Source: Portunus trituberculatus
Lineage: Eukaryota > Arthropoda > Malacostraca > Decapoda > Portunidae
DNA: 64,000 nt
Assembly: GCF_017591435.1 (NCBI RefSeq)
Contig: NC_059299.1
Location: 6,839,980-6,903,979, forward strand
Direction: 5' to 3'
How positions within the stretch are numbered: position 1 is the stretch's first letter; every line of letters begins with the position of its first letter. This document shows positions 42,318 to 54,799 of the stretch, one piece after another. The translations under genes and the position numbers were made by a program. The notes below the pieces were generated by a model that searched no databases, was not told where the DNA came from, and saw only the letters and a program-made list of their open reading frames with translations.

Positions 42318-42404
<87 letters not shown>
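42318..42404. repeat. (CA)43 microsatellite
   Basis: Perfect CA array. Confidence 0.97.
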
Positions 42405-42405
<1 letters not shown>

Positions 42406-42446
42406 TACACTGCTGACTGTGAGGAAACACAAGACCCAAAACCCAT

Positions 42447-42487
42447 CGACGACCCACCCACGACCCACCCACGACCCACCCACGATC
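42447..42487. repeat. 11-bp minisatellite (CGACCCACCCA)
   Basis: About 3.7 units of CGACCCACCCA. Confidence 0.9.
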
Positions 42488-42569
42488 TACCCACACCAAG
42501 TCCCTTCACCCATACAATGAACCCTGAACAGAAAATCGAACTTCAAAGGGAGGAAAGTTCGCGAGACGA

Positions 42570-42860
42570 TCCGAACTTTGATAAATTGAGGGAATAGGGA
42601 TGGACTTGATGAGGGGATAAGAATGGAAAACGAGATGGATTGCTAGATGGACAAAGAACGAGACACGGCAGAAGGGAACGAGGAAATAGAGTGAGAGGGA
42701 GAAGGGGAGAGGGAGAGAGGGAGAGGGTTGGTGTGTCTGCATTTGTTAGGGGAGAAGGAAGGGGAAAAAGAGAAGATATATTTGGAGAAAGAAAGGAAAA
42801 GGGAGGATAAAAGTAAAGGGAAGACAAGGAAGGACAAGGAAGGAGGGAGTGTGAGAGGAA
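42570..42860. repeat. Purine-rich low-complexity tract
   Basis: GGGAGAGGGAGAGG and AGGAAGGACAAGG blocks. No gene. Confidence 0.65.
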
Positions 42861-42873
42861 GATGATATTCACA

Positions 42874-42922
42874 CGTACATACATACATACATACATACAT
42901 ATTTACAAACATACATACATAA
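42874..42922. repeat. (ACAT)n array
   Basis: About ten ACAT units with small interruptions. Confidence 0.92.
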
Positions 42923-42972
42923 AGACAGACATGCAAACAGACAGGAGTTGTGAAGAAAGGAAACAGGAGGAT

Positions 42973-42976
<4 letters not shown>

Positions 42977-43058
<82 letters not shown>
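42977..43058. repeat. (GA)41 microsatellite
   Basis: Perfect GA array. Confidence 0.97.
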
Positions 43059-43061
<3 letters not shown>

Positions 43062-43194
43062 GCACACGCACAAAAAGGGAAAATTGAGAACAAAACAAAA
43101 CAATAAAATCACGAAAAGAAAACGAAAATAATGAAAAGGATAATAACAAGAAAACAAAAATAATAACAAGAAAATAATTAAGAAAAACAAAGGA

Positions 43195-43300
<106 letters not shown>

Positions 43301-43368
43301 AGAGCCTGTGATAATCTTACAGTGTTTGGAGAGACTCACTTTCGAGATCGGGTCAGCCAGCGGGACAG

Positions 43369-43418
43369 GAGGAGGAGGAGGAGGAGGAGGAGGAGGAGGA
43401 GGAGGAGGAGGAGGAGGA
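43369..43418. repeat. (GAG)16 microsatellite
   Basis: Perfect GAG array. Confidence 0.96.
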
Positions 43419-43530
43419 AGCCAAAGGGAAACAAAGGAAGAACAAATACTATCTCTCTTTCCTTTTCCTTACGAGGCCGTTCGTGATAAAGTAAAGTATC
43501 TAATCTAAAGTAAGAGACGTGGGAAAGTAA

Positions 43531-43633
43531 AGGAGGAGGAGGAGGAGGAGGAGGAGGAGGAGGAGGAGGAGGAGGAGGAGGAGGAGGAGGAGGAGGAGGA
43601 GGAGGAGGAGGAGGAGGAGGAGGAGGAGGAGGT
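43531..43633. repeat. (GGA)34 microsatellite
   Basis: Perfect GGA array of about 103 bp. Confidence 0.97.
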
Positions 43634-43738
43634 TGTTAAATTGAAAGAGAAAGAAGGAGAAAATTTGTGCAGGAAGAGAATTGCATTTAGTAGCGTTTTT
43701 GTCACAACATTTTCAGAGGTAGTAATGCTTTCCCTCCC

Positions 43739-43740
<2 letters not shown>

Positions 43741-43811
<71 letters not shown>

Positions 43812-43824
43812 ACTCTCTCTCTCA
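43741..43824. repeat. (CT)n array, about 40 repeats
   Basis: CT array with an AA interruption near 43811. Confidence 0.96.
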
Positions 43825-43936
43825 TTTCAAATTCTATTAGATAAGCCTTCTATTCCAGAAATTTGCATCATGTTTTCTCAGTTCGCTCATGCTTTTCCTC
43901 TTCTTCTCCTTCTTTCCTCTATTTCTCCGTCGCTCC

Positions 43937-43938
<2 letters not shown>

Positions 43939-43998
<60 letters not shown>
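43939..43998. repeat. (GA)30 microsatellite
   Basis: Perfect GA array. Confidence 0.97.
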
Positions 43999-44000
<2 letters not shown>

Positions 44001-44137
44001 ATATTCCTGAACGATACATTCCTTCCCTCATGGTTTCTTTCATGCATACAGACACAGACACACATACACTGAAGAAAATACACAAATATACCAGAATTTT
44101 TATACAGTTTTCTCTTTTCTCCATATGGACTTGATAA

Positions 44138-44141
<4 letters not shown>

Positions 44142-44191
<50 letters not shown>

Positions 44192-44207
44192 TGTGTGTGT
44201 GTGTGTT
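44142..44207. repeat. (TG)n array, about 33 repeats
   Basis: TG array with one C interruption near 44191. Confidence 0.96.
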
Positions 44208-44492
44208 TATATGTTGACATGTTGCAGGAGAAATACGAGGCAATCAAACTCACGCCATTGCGCATTCTAGTGCTGAAGTGACGCGCATGTTCCCGGGGCA
44301 GGCCAGACCGTTTTTGCTATTGGTCGTTCGTATGCAAATGTGAGGAGCGAGTATTTATTTGTAGTTATGAACGTAAATATTCACACGACAGGATGAGTAA
44401 GGAGGAAAGCGTGAATAAGCGTCATATGAGTTATTTTAACGAATTGGGCGAGTGAGTGCGTGAATTTTCTCTCTCTCGGCTTAACAGAATGC

Positions 44493-44494
44493 GA

Positions 44495-44529
<35 letters not shown>
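44493..44529. repeat. (TC)18 microsatellite
   Basis: TC array ending in TTTCTCTC. Confidence 0.94.
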
Positions 44530-44536
<7 letters not shown>

Positions 44537-44712
44537 GTCTTGGATGAATAAGAGCTTCAGAAAGAGGCTTTTATCACGTTGTGGCGAGAATATGACCTTG
44601 ATGACAAAGCTTGTTATGGTGGGCGTGCTTGGAGCCGGGATGTAGGCGGAGGCGTTAGCAGGGAGAGGGGGAGGAGGTGTTGTTTTGCAGGCCTTTTATT
44701 TTCCGCTTTAGT

Positions 44713-44751
44713 GATGGTGGTGGTGGTAGTGGTGGTGGTGGTGGTGGTGGG
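44713..44751. repeat. (GGT)13 microsatellite
   Basis: GGT array with one AGT. Confidence 0.94.
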
Positions 44752-44759
44752 TGTCAGTA

Positions 44760-46170
44760 AGAGTGTAAGCGAGATATGGATATTTGCTATTCATTCCCTA
44801 TGTTTCCCATTATCTAGATACTCGAGATGACGAAACGTTCCCGGCTGGCTGGATAAGTGACTGTTTTTCGTTGGCTAAACCTTCTCTTCCATCCTCTCGC
44901 CGTCATTCTTTGAAGCTTGCAGGTCTCACTCGTACCATAATAGTGACAAAAATAAAACAATGCTTTCAGAACACGACAAACACGAATTTCTATTTTCACC
45001 TTAAACTTCTTGACAACATGTGGGAGTTTAAGTTTCCATTATTTGATCCATTGAGCCTCTTGTGGATTATATAAATTTACTCTTCCTTCAAAGCTCCATC
45101 TTCTTTTTCCTTTCTCTTTCTTCCATTCGAGCATTTCCTCCACTGACCCGAATTATTCTCTCTCATCTCTCCATCCTCGCCTTTCTAACCCTCTTCCATC
45201 CCTCCTCTTCCTCCTCTTCTTGCTCCTGCCGGGTTCCTCTCTGCCTCATTACGCCATTCAAAGCCCAGCATTCACTCTCCCCTGACAGAAAGTGAAAGTC
45301 AGTCCCCTGGGTTCTTGTGTTTACTTTACGGGCTGTTTGTGCCTCAGTGAGTTTTCCTAATTGTTATTGAGGTGATGGTTATTGTGTGCGGGGGATTTTG
45401 TATGCGTGCTCTCTTGACTTATCGCAGTAGTAATGCAGGGAGAAGCAAAGGCTGGAAAAAATAACTGTTCACTATAAAGATGAAGTATGATTACGAGATA
45501 CACGAGTAGAAGTTTACTAGTATAGGAAATGTACATAAGGAAATATTAATTCTTTTATAAAAAAAATAAGGGTAATTATGATAATGAAAGACGATATTAA
45601 GCATAAAAAGTAGAATAAGATTACTAAAAAGATACTGAAAATTACTACAGTAATAACGCTGAGAATGATACTCAAGGAAGACGAAAAAAAAAAATAGATA
45701 AAAAGAAGAAAAATAGCTTAGAGAGAGAAAAAAGCTAAGAGCTGTTATAAAAATAACGATAATTACCATAATGAATGAGGAGGCAAATTGGTTACAGAGC
45801 AGAATTGTACAAAGTTTGAATGAGTTAGTACAATTCACCAAGGAATGGAAAATTCGTACAAGAAAACTCAAACCTCAATAAAAATTAAAAATAGAATAAT
45901 GGAAGAGAAGGAAGAGGAGAAAAATAAAGAAAAAATGACAAACTTCTGTAATAAATGAGTAAATGTCATCATGAAAGATAAAAAAAACAAAAACAAAAAT
46001 GGTAAACTGCAAGAATTACCAGTATTTTTGATAATGACGAGACACACACACACAAAAAAAAAAAAAAAGAAAAGAAAAAAAACTAGGAATTTCTTTTAGT
46101 CTACAACAAAAGAACTGAGAGTATGTAACGTAAAGTGAATCGTACGTTGAATCAATGCATGTAATACTCA
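44760..46170. other. Unassigned sequence, 1.4 kb
   Basis: First half of ordinary composition, second half A-rich. No recognised gene, RNA or repeat. The open frames at 44784-45074 (plus) and 45491-45871 (minus) lack domains. Confidence 0.35.
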
Positions 46171-46171
46171 C

Positions 46172-46219
<48 letters not shown>

Positions 46220-46232
46220 ACACACACACACA
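46171..46232. repeat. (CA)n array, about 30 repeats
   Basis: CA array with one TA interruption near 46216. Confidence 0.95.
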
Positions 46233-46239
46233 GTTAAGC

Positions 46240-47940
46240 AGCATACACTCATCTCACTTCCGGCACCGAAATAAAAAGAAAATAGATCTTCATTCACTTC
46301 AGGCAGTTATTTATGGCACCACTTCACGTCCGCCTGACACGTTTACAAGCACTAACACTAAAAAAGACACTCGTCTCCTCGCAACATCCAGCAGGTCGCG
46401 AGACACATAGCCTATTTACTCTTCCTTACGATCCATCCAACCTGATCATCCCATTTGTTTGAATTTTTCACGGTGCACCTTCGTCCCTGCATCCCCCGCT
46501 CGAGTCAAGGGGGAAGTGTTGGAGGGACTCGGGAGAAGGTCAGTGTAGCAAGTCAAAGCTTCGTTATTATATAAGAACGGGAGGATACAAGGACAGCTGC
46601 GAGAAGTCAGTAAATCTATATATACATAGTGGTCTTGTGATCATTATTCTCTTTATCGGTCAAAGTTAGGGAATAAATATGACGCTCAGTCTAAAACTCG
46701 TATTCTCAAACCTATCTTTGCTTCACCTCCACTATTTCAAAATACTTTATTCAAATGTACACAATTTTTTTTTTAGATATTTTTACGTCTCTGTAGGCAG
46801 ATTGACAAAGTTTCTACATTATTAATTGGAGAAACTCTTGAAAACCCCGCCAGTCATCTCTGTGGCCTTGGAAAATAGTCTTGTTAGGGAGCAAAGTGTT
46901 TATGAATATGGACCTAAAATGAAAATATAACTTGTAAGATGATAATTTTCTCTGTCGAATGACATATCGCCATGGAAGGAAGACGAACAAATGTAAGTAA
47001 CTAATCTTTGCGTCTGATACGTGGATAAGTGGAAACATAACCCAAAGAAAAACTTAACATGGAAGACTCGAAACACAAAATCATATAGCCACTTTCACTT
47101 AGTCACAATTTCACAAAGACCCTGAAGACCAAAAGACAAATACACACATAAATCACAACAACTTTTCAAAAAAACAACTTTTGAGAGCCAACAAAACCAA
47201 AAAGCCGAACAGAAACACACAAATTATAAACTCTTTACATCCACACCACCATAAGGGAAACAAAACCACAGCTTGTTCATAATTAATAACATCCAGGGCC
47301 TATAAAAAACAGGAAAAACAAACAGAAACACATAAATCATAACTTTCAACTCTAACCCAGCGGAACAGAGGACATCAACCCCCATGTGACTCCTGCCAAC
47401 CCGCGCCGCTGCCCCGCTCACCCTCTCAAAGCAGAGCAGTGATTACGGCTCCCTGATGGCCAATGTGCGTTGCGTCCCTACTCCCACGTGCATGAGCCAG
47501 CCTTGTCCTCCCGCCCAGAGCCTCGTAACATTATTCGCACCACCGCCAGCCACCGCCAGCCATCACTGCCACGTCAATCATTCCTCCCAGGTGATAGATA
47601 TAAAAGATTAGTGGATTTAGTCACTGGAAGCAGGTACGTGTGGTTATATGAGGCACAGGTGATGGTGTGGGTACCTTTTCTTACCTGATTGGAGTACTCG
47701 AGTGCTTATTGCTACTCTTATTGTTACTTTTATGCGATTTCCACCCGAGAAAATTTATCTATTCCAGAAAATGAAAGAATATAACTGATACCTGTCATGG
47801 GAAAAAAAATCCACATCAAAGAAGAATTGTTATAGGTGTAATATTCTCCAGGGGAAATATACCTATGGGAAAGCTTACGGCATGTGGTTATTCCCATGTA
47901 GTCATAACTCTCGTAAGAATAAAAGGGACTGGAAGATTGG
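46240..47940. other. Unassigned sequence, 1.7 kb
   Basis: The longest SSR-free stretch in the window outside the retrotransposon. The sub-region 47390-47600 is richer in GC. No domain seen in any frame, so single exons of a host gene cannot be excluded. Confidence 0.35.
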
Positions 47941-47950
47941 TAGCTATCAC

Positions 47951-47980
47951 CGCCACCACCACCACCACCACCACCACCAT
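47951..47980. repeat. (CCA)10 microsatellite
   Basis: Short perfect triplet array. A second CCACCA cluster is at 48063-48094. Confidence 0.93.
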
Positions 47981-48099
47981 ATATAACATACGACACACTC
48001 ACTCCATTATTGTCACGTCACCACCACTGCCGTAGGAGTCAAAGGGATGGAGGGCAGTCACCCGCCACCACCACCTTCACCACCACCACCCCCACGAAA

Positions 48100-48458
48100 C
48101 TTATAGGGAATATTCCACGTGATTTAGGGAAGCACGTCCATGGTTCACTCACTGTTAATGCCACACAGCTAATTAAATGAGATACACAGGTAATGGATCC
48201 ACTATGATTAATTGGGTAGAGTCTCATGGCTTGCCGATGGAGCGTCCTATTCACTATTCATATAAGAACGACACTGACAAAATGAGAGAAATAAAGGAAA
48301 AAAATGGATACAAGTTCACTAAAGGTCGAAAGCATCATTCAGCGAGAAATAGAGAATCAAGATGGATCGTTTTAAATAAGGCAAGCGTGGATATTTTAAA
48401 GACTCGGGGAATTCACTCTTAATTGTTCTCAAACGGTAAAAATATGAGCCGATTGATT

Positions 48459-48460
<2 letters not shown>
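48100..48460. other. Unassigned unique sequence
   Basis: Nothing recognised. Confidence 0.4.

Positions 48461-48461
<1 letters not shown>

Positions 48462-48528
<67 letters not shown>
48462..48528. repeat. (AG)33 microsatellite
   Basis: Perfect AG array ending in GGGG. Confidence 0.97.
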
Positions 48529-48530
<2 letters not shown>

Positions 48531-48689
48531 GACTGGAAAGATAAGTGATGTAGGCAGTGAGCAGAGTAGACACAAAAAATCAATGTAAACTAATTAATTT
48601 TTACCCTTTTTATCACCACAGTCACCAGCAACATTTGTAAAAAAAAAAAAAAAAAATCGGGAAATATCAGGTATGTGAAAAGAAAGCCA

Positions 48690-49046
48690 GATGAACAGAC
48701 AGACAGACACAGACAGGATAAGAAACCTCTAGACAGACAGACAGACAGGATATGAGACCACTAGACAGACAGACAGACAGACAGACAGAATAGAGACCAC
48801 AAGACAGACAGAAAGGATAAAAGACCACTAGGCAGGCAGACAGACAGACAGACAGGATAAGAAACCTCTAGACAGACAGACAAACAGACAGACAGCATAA
48901 GAGACCACAAGACAGACAGAAAGGATAAGAGACCACTAAACAGACACACAGACATGATAAAAAGCCTCTAGACAGACAGACAGACAAGCAGACACGATAA
49001 CAGACCTCTAGACAGACAGACAAACAGACAGACAGGTAGGATGAGA
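48690..49046. repeat. (GACA)n with a higher-order period of about 45-70 bp
   Basis: Blocks of GACAGACAGACA alternate with spacers such as GGATAAGAAACCTCTA, GGATAAGAGACCACTA and GATAAAAAGCCTCTA, at least eight times. A composite tetranucleotide minisatellite. Confidence 0.93.
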
Positions 49047-49049
49047 TTT

Positions 49050-49915
49050 AGACCAATAGAATAACTTAAACACGATGACAAAAGTGAAGAGTTCGAAAAC
49101 GCTCCGGGCAAATCTAATCCTATTACGCATCCCTTGTTGAAAACTATATTGCCTTTGAAAAATAAAATATGAAAGCGAAAAAAATGATAATATGAATAAA
49201 TAAAACAAGCAGCGAGCAAGCATCACCTTTAACATTGACCGGTAAAGTCTCTATATTTTCGTGAACCGTGAAACACAAACTGACAAAGCGAGGCCGAAAA
49301 GCAACACACATAAAGAAGAAATGCTACCGAGCGGCGTGACTCTTGAATAAATAGGCACGTGCTCTGAACAGGTCGGAAACAGATTGGAACAGGTGTGAAC
49401 AGGTGATAATGGCAGCTGGGGTGAGACCGAGATGGGAGAGAACCTTGTATGGATTAGAACTTCACGCAAAGGACAGATAGGAAGCTGAGATTTACATATA
49501 AACAAAGCTGTTTGGACAACTAGATACACCACCACCACTACCACTATTCCTACAACAACTACCATTACCATTTCTCCCTCAGCTCCGCCTTCCACTATTA
49601 CCACCACCATCACCTTCGTGCAGAATACTATTACTGCTGTCACTGCCGACGTAACATTCCCTTAATCCACGTCTGTTGGCATGAGTGTGGGTTGTAGCGT
49701 CCCCCTGGCTGTCCCGTCCGCTCCATATAAACCCCGTGACACCCTCCAAAGCTCCCTACCGCCTTCTGCCCAGCGTCGTCCTGATCAGCGAGGAAGGAAG
49801 CTCTCTCAGGACGATGTTACTTTATGTGGTGCGGAAGTATTCGGATCAAAGTTATGAGAGACAAGTGATTTTCACTGGGGAGTTAAGGAGGCGAGGTGGG
49901 ATAGAGCGGACAGAA
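49050..49915. other. Unassigned unique sequence
   Basis: More than 850 bp. A CCA/ACTACCA-type triplet cluster at 49528-49610. No recognisable gene. Confidence 0.4.
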
Positions 49916-49919
49916 GAGG

Positions 49920-50420
49920 AATAGAAAGGACGAATAAGAGGACGGTCGAAAAGGCAAAGTGTGGATGAAAGGTGGACAAGAGGAGAATTGAAGGAGGAAA
50001 GGAAAGGGAAAGTAAGAAGGCAAATTGGGGATGAAAGATGGACAAAAGAAGAAATGAAGGAAGAAAGGAAAGAAAGGATAAGAAGGCAAAATGGGGATAA
50101 AATGTGGACAAAAGAAGAAATGAAAGAACGATAGAGAGAGAAAAGTTAGGAAAGCAAAGTAAGAATAGAGAAGTAGACAAGAGATTAAGGTAAATAGAAA
50201 GAAAGAAAGGATATAAAGGCGAGGTGAGGATAAAGAGTGAGAAATAAGGGAAATAGGAGAGGGATGATAAAAGGCGGGATTGGTATAAAAGATGGAAAAA
50301 AAGAGGAAAAGAAGGAGTGACAGAGGAAGGAAAGGGATGATAAGATGATGATGTGGAGATTGGTGGACAAGAAAAGAAGGGACGAAGGAGAGAAAGGATA
50401 GGGAGGATAAGGAGGAGGTC
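49920..50420. repeat. Degenerate purine-rich minisatellite, 66-70 bp unit
   Basis: GGCAAAGTGTGGATGAAAGG (49952), GGCAAATTGGGGATGAAAGA (50019) and GGCAAAATGGGGATAAAATG (50085) are each followed by TGGACAAAAGAAGAAATGAA-type sequence. Weaker units continue to about 50420. Confidence 0.85.
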
Positions 50421-50439
50421 AATGTGTACCCAAAGGACT

Positions 50440-50610
50440 GGAATTCTGTTACATTTTAAAGACAACACTGGCTTTCTTAAGGTTACGTTCTCTTTCTTGA
50501 TTTTCCTCCATCTCGACGTCTTCTACCTCATTCAGCTCCTCGTCCTCCTGTCCTTTCTTCTCATAGCAAAAGGAACTGTCAAAAAAAGGATTATTCCCCC
50601 TGAACCAAAT
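50440..50610. other. Unassigned pyrimidine-biased sequence
   Basis: Nothing recognised. Confidence 0.4.
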
Positions 50611-50614
50611 ACTT

Positions 50615-50905
50615 TCGTCTCACAAACACACTCTTTTTTCCTTTCTTACTTCAGCATTTTACTTTTCTCTCTTTTGCAAATGTTCACTTTTTTCTCTTAC
50701 TTTAGCAAACACATCTTTTCTTTTTCTTACTTCAGCAAACATTGACTTTTCTCTCTTACTTTAGCAAACATAAATTTTTCTCTTACGTCAGCAAAACACA
50801 TACCTTTTTCCCTTACTTAAGCAAATATTCCCTTGTTTTCTTCATTCTCAGCAAACACGCATTTTTTCTCTTACATTTAGCAAACACACTTTTTTTTCAG
50901 TCCAC
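50615..50905. repeat. Minisatellite, 30-40 bp unit (CTTACTTCAGCAAACA)
   Basis: TCTTACTTTAGCAAACA-type cores recur near 50645, 50695, 50727, 50756, 50783, 50812, 50850 and 50870, separated by T/C-rich spacers. Confidence 0.85.
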
Positions 50906-51493
50906 TTTTTTTTTCAATCTGCCATATCTGAGTTCCAAACTTTCATTACTTCTTCGTCCTCGTCTTCCTCTTTGTCCTCCACGACCATCTCCTCGTTCTC
51001 TTATTAGAAAAACATGTGATTCGTCACTGATCTCTTTGTACTCGTTGTCCTTCCTTTTCGTCCTTCCAACCTGCCTCTTCAATGTTACAAAAATGCCATG
51101 TTTCTTCAATACTTCGCCCTTGTCATCAATGTCCTTATTTTTGTCATTTTCATGGTAGAACTAAATTAAAATAAACATCACTACCGGGCAGCTCGTCCTT
51201 TTCGTCCGTGTCTTAATCTAAATATGACAAATAAAGAATAAATACTGTTTCTATGATCTCTTCGTTTTGACTCAGGTCTTCATCTAAGAGTCATGTCGAA
51301 AGGAAAGTTACGGTTTGTAGATGTTTTGGTGATCGATGAACTGAGCGATAGGCGATTAAAACGTACCTGCGCTAACGTTACCTGCAGAAAATAGAAAGGA
51401 GTAATAAACAGGGCACAATTAGTCCTACAAATGCATGTCTCTTGTCACTGCCTTGCCTGGAACGCTAATGAAGGTTTCCACGCACGCACATGC

Positions 51494-51495
<2 letters not shown>
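50906..51495. other. Unassigned unique sequence
   Basis: Nothing recognised. Confidence 0.4.

Positions 51496-51498
<3 letters not shown>

Positions 51499-51559
<61 letters not shown>
51499..51559. repeat. (CA)30 microsatellite
   Basis: Perfect CA array. Confidence 0.97.
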
Positions 51560-51561
<2 letters not shown>

Positions 51562-52250
51562 AACCCTCTGTCACATGGGAGCTGAAATATCACAACTGTT
51601 TCCTGAGTCTATAATATTTGGACGAGAATTCACTACGACTAAATCTCTAAAGCATAACAATTTACCCGAAAACTTCCGAGAGAATATATTTGTTTTTTAT
51701 TGCTATTTTACTGGCAATATGTTAGGAGGCGCCCAGAGAGCCAGAAAAGGTTGGGTTTAATATCAGTGGCAGCAACGTATATTTATATCGGGAGTAGCAC
51801 ACGAGACGCAATCCTGTCATACTTCACAGCAAAATCAACATGTCTTCTATATTTATTTCTCTCCAGGAATGAGTGAGAGAGATGTAAAAAAAAAAAAGGA
51901 GTAATACAGCTTAGTTGGTATAGAGAGAAGGAGTGGTTCGTACTGCAGAAATATTCGTGGAAATGTTCAGAACAGCATTGTGATTTGAAGTGTTCGCAGG
52001 AGAGTAAAGAACGAGAATGATTTATAAGAATGACTTGATCTGACGTCTTATTTCTTATTGCTGAGTTCTGAAAAGTCGTTCCCTAATCTTGTGTTGACTT
52101 TCTGTGGCTTTATTCATTGTTGTTTTTTTCTTTTGGGTTGAATTAATCTGATATTTCTCTCGTTAATACTTTACTTACTTTGCTTCGCTTTTAAATGACT
52201 GTCTAAGGTTTCACTCGATTCTATTTTTCATTTTAACGTACTAGTCAGAG
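51560..52250. other. Unassigned AT-rich sequence
   Basis: Nothing recognised. Confidence 0.4.
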
Positions 52251-52254
52251 AATT

Positions 52255-52560
52255 TGTTCCTTGCGTTTCGCTTTACACTTAATTCGAGAGCATGTTCCTC
52301 ATTCTTGCATTTCGTTTTACTGCAGCTACGTAAATTTTAGCTTTGGTACCGCACTTTCAAGGTTCCTTTTCCCACTTCTAACGTTTATCTTTTCGTTTTA
52401 CAGTGTTTCGTTTTACAATGACCACTTGAGATTTTTCGTTCCTTAGTGTTTCGCTTTTCCGTCTCCAAATTTCGTGTTTTCGTTTCGTTTTACAGTGACC
52501 ATTTGGGTTTTCGTTCCTTGCTGTTTCGTTTTCCTTTTCCCAAGTTTCATGTAAAGAGTT
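52255..52560. repeat. Degenerate tandem array, about 70-100 bp units
   Basis: GTTCCTTGCGTTTCGCTTTAC (52256), GTTCCTTAGTGTTTCGCTTTT (52438) and GTTCCTTGCTGTTTCGTTTTC (52512), together with TTTCGTTTTACAGTGACCAT-type blocks (about 52400 and 52485), recur several times. Confidence 0.78.
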
Positions 52561-52741
52561 GCGCTGATCGAGGGCGCGCGTGCTGTTGGCCTTGCGTGTG
52601 GGTGTGTTCCGCCTTCAGGTCTGGCATCAGTTACAGGCTTCGTGACCACTCTGAGATGAGCTCCAGGCAATCCAACCTCTATTTCCTCGCCAACAGATCG
52701 AGGAAGCAAAAGTTTATCCATTCACTCCGTCATGTTCGCTT

Positions 52742-52744
<3 letters not shown>

Positions 52745-52805
<61 letters not shown>
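52745..52805. repeat. (CT)30 microsatellite
   Basis: Perfect CT array. Confidence 0.97.
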
Positions 52806-52808
<3 letters not shown>

Positions 52809-52925
52809 GAAAAGTACTCTATTTGTCAATTTCCGCGTCGCTGGAAGTAAAACTGAATGACTTTTTATGCAGTGTTGCTTTGATTAATTGTGAGAGGTAA
52901 AATATGATGTTTTGCTTTTCACCTA

Positions 52926-52928
<3 letters not shown>

Positions 52929-53003
<75 letters not shown>
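52929..53003. repeat. (CT)37 microsatellite
   Basis: Perfect CT array. Confidence 0.97.
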
Positions 53004-53006
<3 letters not shown>

Positions 53007-53306
53007 TTTCATTACTCGCCGCAACCCGATACTGATATGCCGTGGAATGTCTCCCAGTCTCTGTGTGCCTTCCTGGAATCAGCCTCCCGTCACTGCTCAC
53101 AATATACCCACGTCCCGCACCACATTGCTCGTGCCTGCACCTACTTACTTGCCTCGCTCGCCTTGCCTTGCCTTGCCTCGCCTCGCCTTCCTGCGCTGTG
53201 AGGTTGGGTTAGATCCTTCCAGCTTTGTACTTTTGTCAGTGGTTTTGTTTCGTGTTTGTTTAGTGGTGGCTAGTGTTGTTTGAGAGTTTATTTTGATGGT
53301 TTGATT

Positions 53307-53320
53307 TTCGTTTGTTTGTT

Positions 53321-53412
<92 letters not shown>
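53307..53412. repeat. (GTTT)n then (GT)43 microsatellite
   Basis: GTTT lead-in followed by a perfect GT run. Confidence 0.97.
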
Positions 53413-53414
<2 letters not shown>

Positions 53415-53484
53415 ATGTAGCATTTCTAATTCATATGTAAACACTGCACCATGCACACTTCCAGCCCCCCTCCACACCCACACC

Positions 53485-53563
<79 letters not shown>

Positions 53564-53596
53564 CAACCCACCCACCTACCTACCCACCCACCCACC

Positions 53597-53627
<31 letters not shown>

Positions 53628-53628
53628 T
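53485..53628. repeat. (CA)n, (CCCA)n, (CA)n compound array
   Basis: A CA run to 53562, then CCAC/CTAC/CCCA units to 53606, then CA to 53628. With the GT run 75 bp upstream it forms an inverted pair. Confidence 0.95.
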
Positions 53629-53629
53629 T

Positions 53630-54350
53630 TGCATTTGGACAGTGGAGTTGACATCAATATTTTACAGGCTTATGAAAAACAGGCCAGGGCGGGAGGCAGC
53701 TGCAGGGATGCGTAATAAGCAATGAATGACACAAGACTAATGAGGGAATCAACTGCGACCGTTTTGGGACAACAATTGGACTGGAAACACTAACAAAACA
53801 TGCCTAAGCGGGGAAAAAGTAAGAAATAAGCAACGTATTCATGGACACTTGCCTTTAGAAGTTGTATTATAGCACGTTGCATATTTGGAGTAGCGCACGA
53901 ATTAAAATAACACGTGAATATAAGCAAAGAAAGAAAAAAAATTGAAATAAACACAAAATTCACGTACAAATGTATGAAAAAGAGTAATAAAATCTAGCAA
54001 AATATTCTGAGGATTTCTACAGATTACAATACTTCTCTGCAGAAATACATATACACATCATAACAACATACAGAAGTCACAGAAATGAAGGAAACATGTC
54101 ACTGTTGCTACAAAGAAACTACTCACACGGAAAATAGAAAGAGAATAAGTAAAACAACACATGAAAGACAAATTAGGAAAGGCCAGAGGGCGGCGTCGCT
54201 TTCTAAACATTTAGACGCCATTAATTGAAAGAAAGAAAGAAAGAAAACGGTTAAAAAGAACGGTGGAGCCAAAAAATACAAAGGGAATGAGCGAAACGGG
54301 ACGAGGCGGAGAGAGGCGAGGATAGGATGAGAGGAGGTGTGAAAAGAGGT
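53630..54350. other. Unassigned unique sequence
   Basis: Nothing recognised. Confidence 0.4.
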
Positions 54351-54354
54351 ATCG

Positions 54355-54440
54355 GAGGAGGAGGAGGAGGAGGAGGAGGAGGAGGAGGAGGAGGAGGAGG
54401 AGGAGGAGGAGGAGGAGGAGGAGGAGGAGGAGGAGGAGGA
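54355..54440. repeat. (GGA)28 microsatellite
   Basis: Perfect GGA array. Confidence 0.97.
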
Positions 54441-54575
54441 AGAACAAGAAGAGGAAGACAATGACATAAAGGAAGATAACAAAGAAGAGATGAAGCAACT
54501 AAAGCAGGAGAGAGGACGAGGACGAGAAATAGACGACGATGATAACGACAATAATGTTGAAGACGACGACAACAT

Positions 54576-54789
54576 GAAGGAGGAGGAGGAGGAGGAGGAG
54601 GAGGAGGAGGAGGAGGAGGAGGAGGAGAAGGAGGAAGAGGAGGAGGAGAAGGAGAAGGAGAAGGAGAAGGAAGAGGAGGAGGAGGAGAAGGAGGAGGAGG
54701 AGGAGGAGGAGGAGGAGGAGGAGGAGGAGGAGGAGGAGGAGGAGGAGGAGGAGGAGGAGGAGGAGGAGGAGGAGGAGGAGGAGGAGAAG
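54576..54789. repeat. (GGA)n array, about 70 repeats, with GAA interruptions
   Basis: 214 bp. GAAGGA variants cluster at 54627-54693, with perfect GGA on either side. Frames read poly-E or poly-S. Confidence 0.97.
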
Positions 54790-54799
54790 GCAGGCAGGC

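Noticed and set aside
53145..53715. Poly-TH and poly-CV frames on both strands
   Set aside because: Produced by paired (GT)n and (CA)n arrays.
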